Source: JAAXTT01 sp964530215
GTDB taxonomy: Bacteria > Bacillota > Desulfotomaculia > Desulfotomaculales > Desulfocucumaceae
Direction: 5' to 3'
Length of the DNA stretch: 23,372 bases
NCBI GenBank assembly: GCA_964530215.1
Contig: CAZHAJ010000014.1
Location: forward strand, 1-23,372
Shown: piece after piece, positions 21,843 to 23,372 of the stretch
Position numbering within the stretch: the stretch's first letter is position 1
How the letters are laid out: each line of letters begins with the position of its first letter
The notes under the pieces: model-generated
Databases searched by the model: none
The model's input: only the letters and a program-made list of their open reading frames with translations
What the model was told of the DNA's origin: nothing
Made by a program: the position numbers and the translations under genes

Positions 21843-22049
21843 TTGTACCAAGCAAACCGTCAGACAGATTATCGGGTAAATATTAACAACAATACCAATG
21901 TAAGTGTTGAAATCAAATGTTGCGGTCAACACATCGGAGAAATTAAGTTTAAACATGGAGAAGAGAAGAAATGTCCTGCTTGTGGGAAGAAACACCAACT
22001 TCGGCTTGATTATAACCACTTTCACATCAGTCAATATTTACCCGAGTGA
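21843..22049 (+). CDS. Small cysteine-pair (zinc-ribbon-like) protein
   Basis: The protein has 68 residues and is unrecognised. It is the only plus-strand gene supported in the window. Translation starts at TTG (21843), nine bases after the strong site AAAGGAGG (21826-21833). An ATG at 21836 is out of frame and too close to that site. Visible features are a polar N-terminus rich in Asn (RVNINNNTNVSVEIK), then CCGQH and, 15 residues on, CPACGKKH, suggesting one Cys/His metal site. A short histidine-bearing tail (NHFHISQYLPE) follows. It is cytoplasmic by sequence: no signal or membrane segment. Promoter, ribosome binding site and downstream terminator all support expression. The opposite-strand ORF across the same bases has no ribosome binding site. 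Function is unknown; DNA/RNA binding or metal binding would be a guess. Confidence 0.7.
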   Translation: MYQANRQTDYRVNINNNTNVSVEIKCCGQHIGEIKFKHGEEKKCPACGKKHQLRLDYNHFHISQYLPE

Positions 22050-22100
22050 CGGTTTCTATTGAAAACAATGCATTAAAATAATACAAATCTAATCATTTAA

Positions 22101-22132
22101 AATAACATCTGCCATATATGGCAGATGTTATT
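22101..22132. terminator. Bidirectional palindromic terminator
   Basis: This is a perfect 32-base palindrome with arm AATAACATCTGCC and centre ATATAT. It lies between the convergent small cysteine-pair gene (plus) and the dipeptidase gene (minus), overlapping the first base of the dipeptidase stop codon. T-containing sequence at the distal end of each arm can serve both strands. Confidence 0.75.
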
Positions 22133-23106
22133 CATATTACCTGCTCTAAAACCCTTAATATATTTCCCCCCATTATTTTTTTCACTTCCAATTTGGAAAA
22201 ACCCCTCTTGAGCAGACCTTCTGTGATAATGGGAAAGCTTTTGGCATCAAATAAATTGGGTATTACCTCGTTGATCCCATCAAAGTCGGAACCAATTCCT
22301 ATACAGTCTACACCTGAGATATTTGCTATATACTCCACATGGTTAAACCAATAATCTAAAGTAGGAAACCTGTGATGCACAAACTGAGGGTAAAAACAAA
22401 GTCCCATTACACCTCCCGAATCTGACAATGCCTTTATTTGTCCATCATCAAGATTTCTTGGGTGCCCACATAATGATTTGCAATTTGAATGGGTGGCTAA
22501 AATTGGCTTATCGGACTCATTTAACACATCCCAAAAACCCCTAGGTGCCAAATGAGATACATCAACAACCATTCCCAAACGATTCATTTCTCTTACCACT
22601 TCTCTTCCAAAGATTGTCAGCCCGCCAGTGGTGTCAGCTTCTAATACACCATCAGCCAATTCATTTCTTCCGTTCCAGGTAAGGGTTATAGATCTTACCC
22701 CAATAAGATAAAATATTCTAAGAATTTCCAGCCGACCCGCCAGAGCCTCTCCACCCTCCAACGTTAAAAGGGCTGCAATTTTAGACTTTAAAAGTATTCT
22801 CTTAATATCAGCGCAGTTATAAGCCGGCTCAATAATACTGCTATTTACTGCCATTTCCTTATGGAATAGATCAAAAATCTCCATTGCCCTTGCCAGTGGA
22901 TTTTCTTTATATTCCGGACCTATAAAAGAAGCAAAAAACTGCACATTGACTCCCCCGGCAATGAGACGAGGCAAATCCACATGACCGATATCACTTCTTA
23001 CACCCAGCTTTCTGCCTTGCTTTCCCAACACTGTAAGGGTATCGCAATGGGCATCAACCACAGGTATAGAGAAATGAAAATTTACTGCATCCAAGGAATC
23101 CTTCAT
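22132..23106 (-). CDS. Membrane dipeptidase, peptidase family M19
   Basis: This is a zinc metallopeptidase of the renal dipeptidase type, 324 residues from the preferred ATG at 23106, which has AAGGAGG five bases upstream. An in-frame ATG at 23151 has no ribosome binding site. The binuclear zinc site is complete: HxD in VVDAHCDTL, the bridging glutamate in LLTLEGGEAL, histidines in VVDVSHLA and ILATHSNCKSLCGHPRNL, and the aspartate in IGIGSDFDGI. Despite the family name there is no signal peptide or lipid anchor, so it is probably cytoplasmic, cleaving dipeptides or related amides. It is a single gene with its own upstream region, converging on the small cysteine-pair gene. Substrate cannot be read from the sequence. 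Confidence 0.94.
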   Translation of the reverse strand: MKDSLDAVNFHFSIPVVDAHCDTLTVLGKQGRKLGVRSDIGHVDLPRLIAGGVNVQFFASFIGPEYKENPLARAMEIFDLFHKEMAVNSSIIEPAYNCADIKRILLKSKIAALLTLEGGEALAGRLEILRIFYLIGVRSITLTWNGRNELADGVLEADTTGGLTIFGREVVREMNRLGMVVDVSHLAPRGFWDVLNESDKPILATHSNCKSLCGHPRNLDDGQIKALSDSGGVMGLCFYPQFVHHRFPTLDYWFNHVEYIANISGVDCIGIGSDFDGINEVIPNLFDAKSFPIITEGLLKRGFSKLEVKKIMGGNILRVLEQVI

Positions 23107-23151
23107 CGACGCCTCCTTGACTACCTTTGTAATTATTCCACTTATATTCAT

Positions 23152-23372
23152 TGTTATAACTAACTATTCACTTTGATGCAGCAAGAATTTTTGACTATAC
23201 AATATATGTCATGTTGGGGGAAGAAAAATTTAAGGGGAAACAGAAGCCAGAATTACAATATCCCGATCAAGAATTTTATATATGATGTCCACGTAGAAAG
23301 GTAACTCTTGCATGAAGGGGGGAGGACATTTTAGGACGGACATTTTACGGAGGTTGTTATCCGGCTTTTAGC
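23152..23372. other. Right-edge region with short repeats, no supported gene
   Basis: No gene with a ribosome binding site is visible. GGACATTTTA occurs twice in direct orientation (23324-23333 and 23338-23347, period 14), and GGACAT appears inverted near 23284-23289. A 24-codon frame at 23211-23285 starts MLGEEKFKGKQKPELQYPD, faintly like the start of some transposases. The region could be the edge or relic of an insertion sequence; the window ends before this can be decided. Confidence 0.35.
23324..23347 (+). repeat. Tandem direct repeat GGACATTTTA x2
   Basis: Two identical 10-base copies with four bases (GGAC) between them, so the unit is effectively 14 bases. It is preceded by a G-rich run (GGGGGGA). 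Repeated short terminal motifs are seen at ends of some insertion sequences (for example IS21-type), but this is only a resemblance. Confidence 0.6.

Noticed and set aside
21792..22034. 80-residue ORF on the minus strand opposite the small cysteine-pair gene
   Set aside because: It has no ribosome binding site or promoter, and the plus-strand frame has a strong site, cysteine pairs and flanking signals.
23211..23285. 24-codon frame as a real gene
   Set aside because: There is no ribosome binding site and the frame closes after 24 codons; kept only as a hint for a mobile-element relic.
1..23372. CRISPR arrays, tRNA or rRNA genes, prophage
   Set aside because: No regularly spaced repeats, tRNA-like cloverleaf with CCA-end context, rRNA segments or phage genes were seen on either strand.

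Overview
The window looks like a chromosomal segment of a spore-forming Gram-positive anaerobe of the Clostridia. A Peptococcaceae/Desulfotomaculum-type lineage is my best guess. Supporting points are the moderate-to-low GC, strong AGGAGG ribosome binding sites, frequent TTG/GTG starts, two T-box leaders, a Firmicutes-type L20 leader, and the sporulation-associated gene ytxC beside thrS. The lineage is inferred from gene content and order; no search was run. Nearly every gene is on the minus strand, so transcription runs from high to low coordinates.

Read in transcription order from the right, a possible mobile-element edge (about 23200-23372) is followed by an M19 membrane dipeptidase. A lone plus-strand gene for a 68-residue cysteine-pair protein converges on the dipeptidase at a shared palindromic terminator. 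Next comes a Ski2-like helicase encoded as two separate ORFs that split between its two RecA domains. An intergenic stretch then holds a candidate plus-strand small RNA, and after it come ytxC and a DUF445 membrane protein.

The translation block follows. A consensus promoter and a threonine T-box drive thrS. Closely spaced behind thrS are a type IV pilin-like gene and a soluble chemoreceptor, two unexpected passengers. A separate promoter and an L20 autoregulatory leader drive infC-rpmI-rplT; infC most likely starts at ATT. A SpoU-type rRNA methyltransferase (YsgA/RlmP-like) comes next, then a candidate short RNA, then a phenylalanine T-box controlling pheS-pheT, which ends in a strong terminator.

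The left third is a maintenance cluster: polX (with a palm-site Asp-to-Glu change and an intact PHP domain), a 3-methyladenine DNA glycosylase, a NIF3-family protein, a two-module U32 protein of the rRNA/tRNA hydroxylation class, and mutS2, which is cut by the left edge. Most of the window is conserved housekeeping. The parts worth a second look are the two small-RNA candidates, the split helicase, the pilin/chemoreceptor passengers of the thrS operon, the small cysteine-pair protein and the repeats at the right edge.
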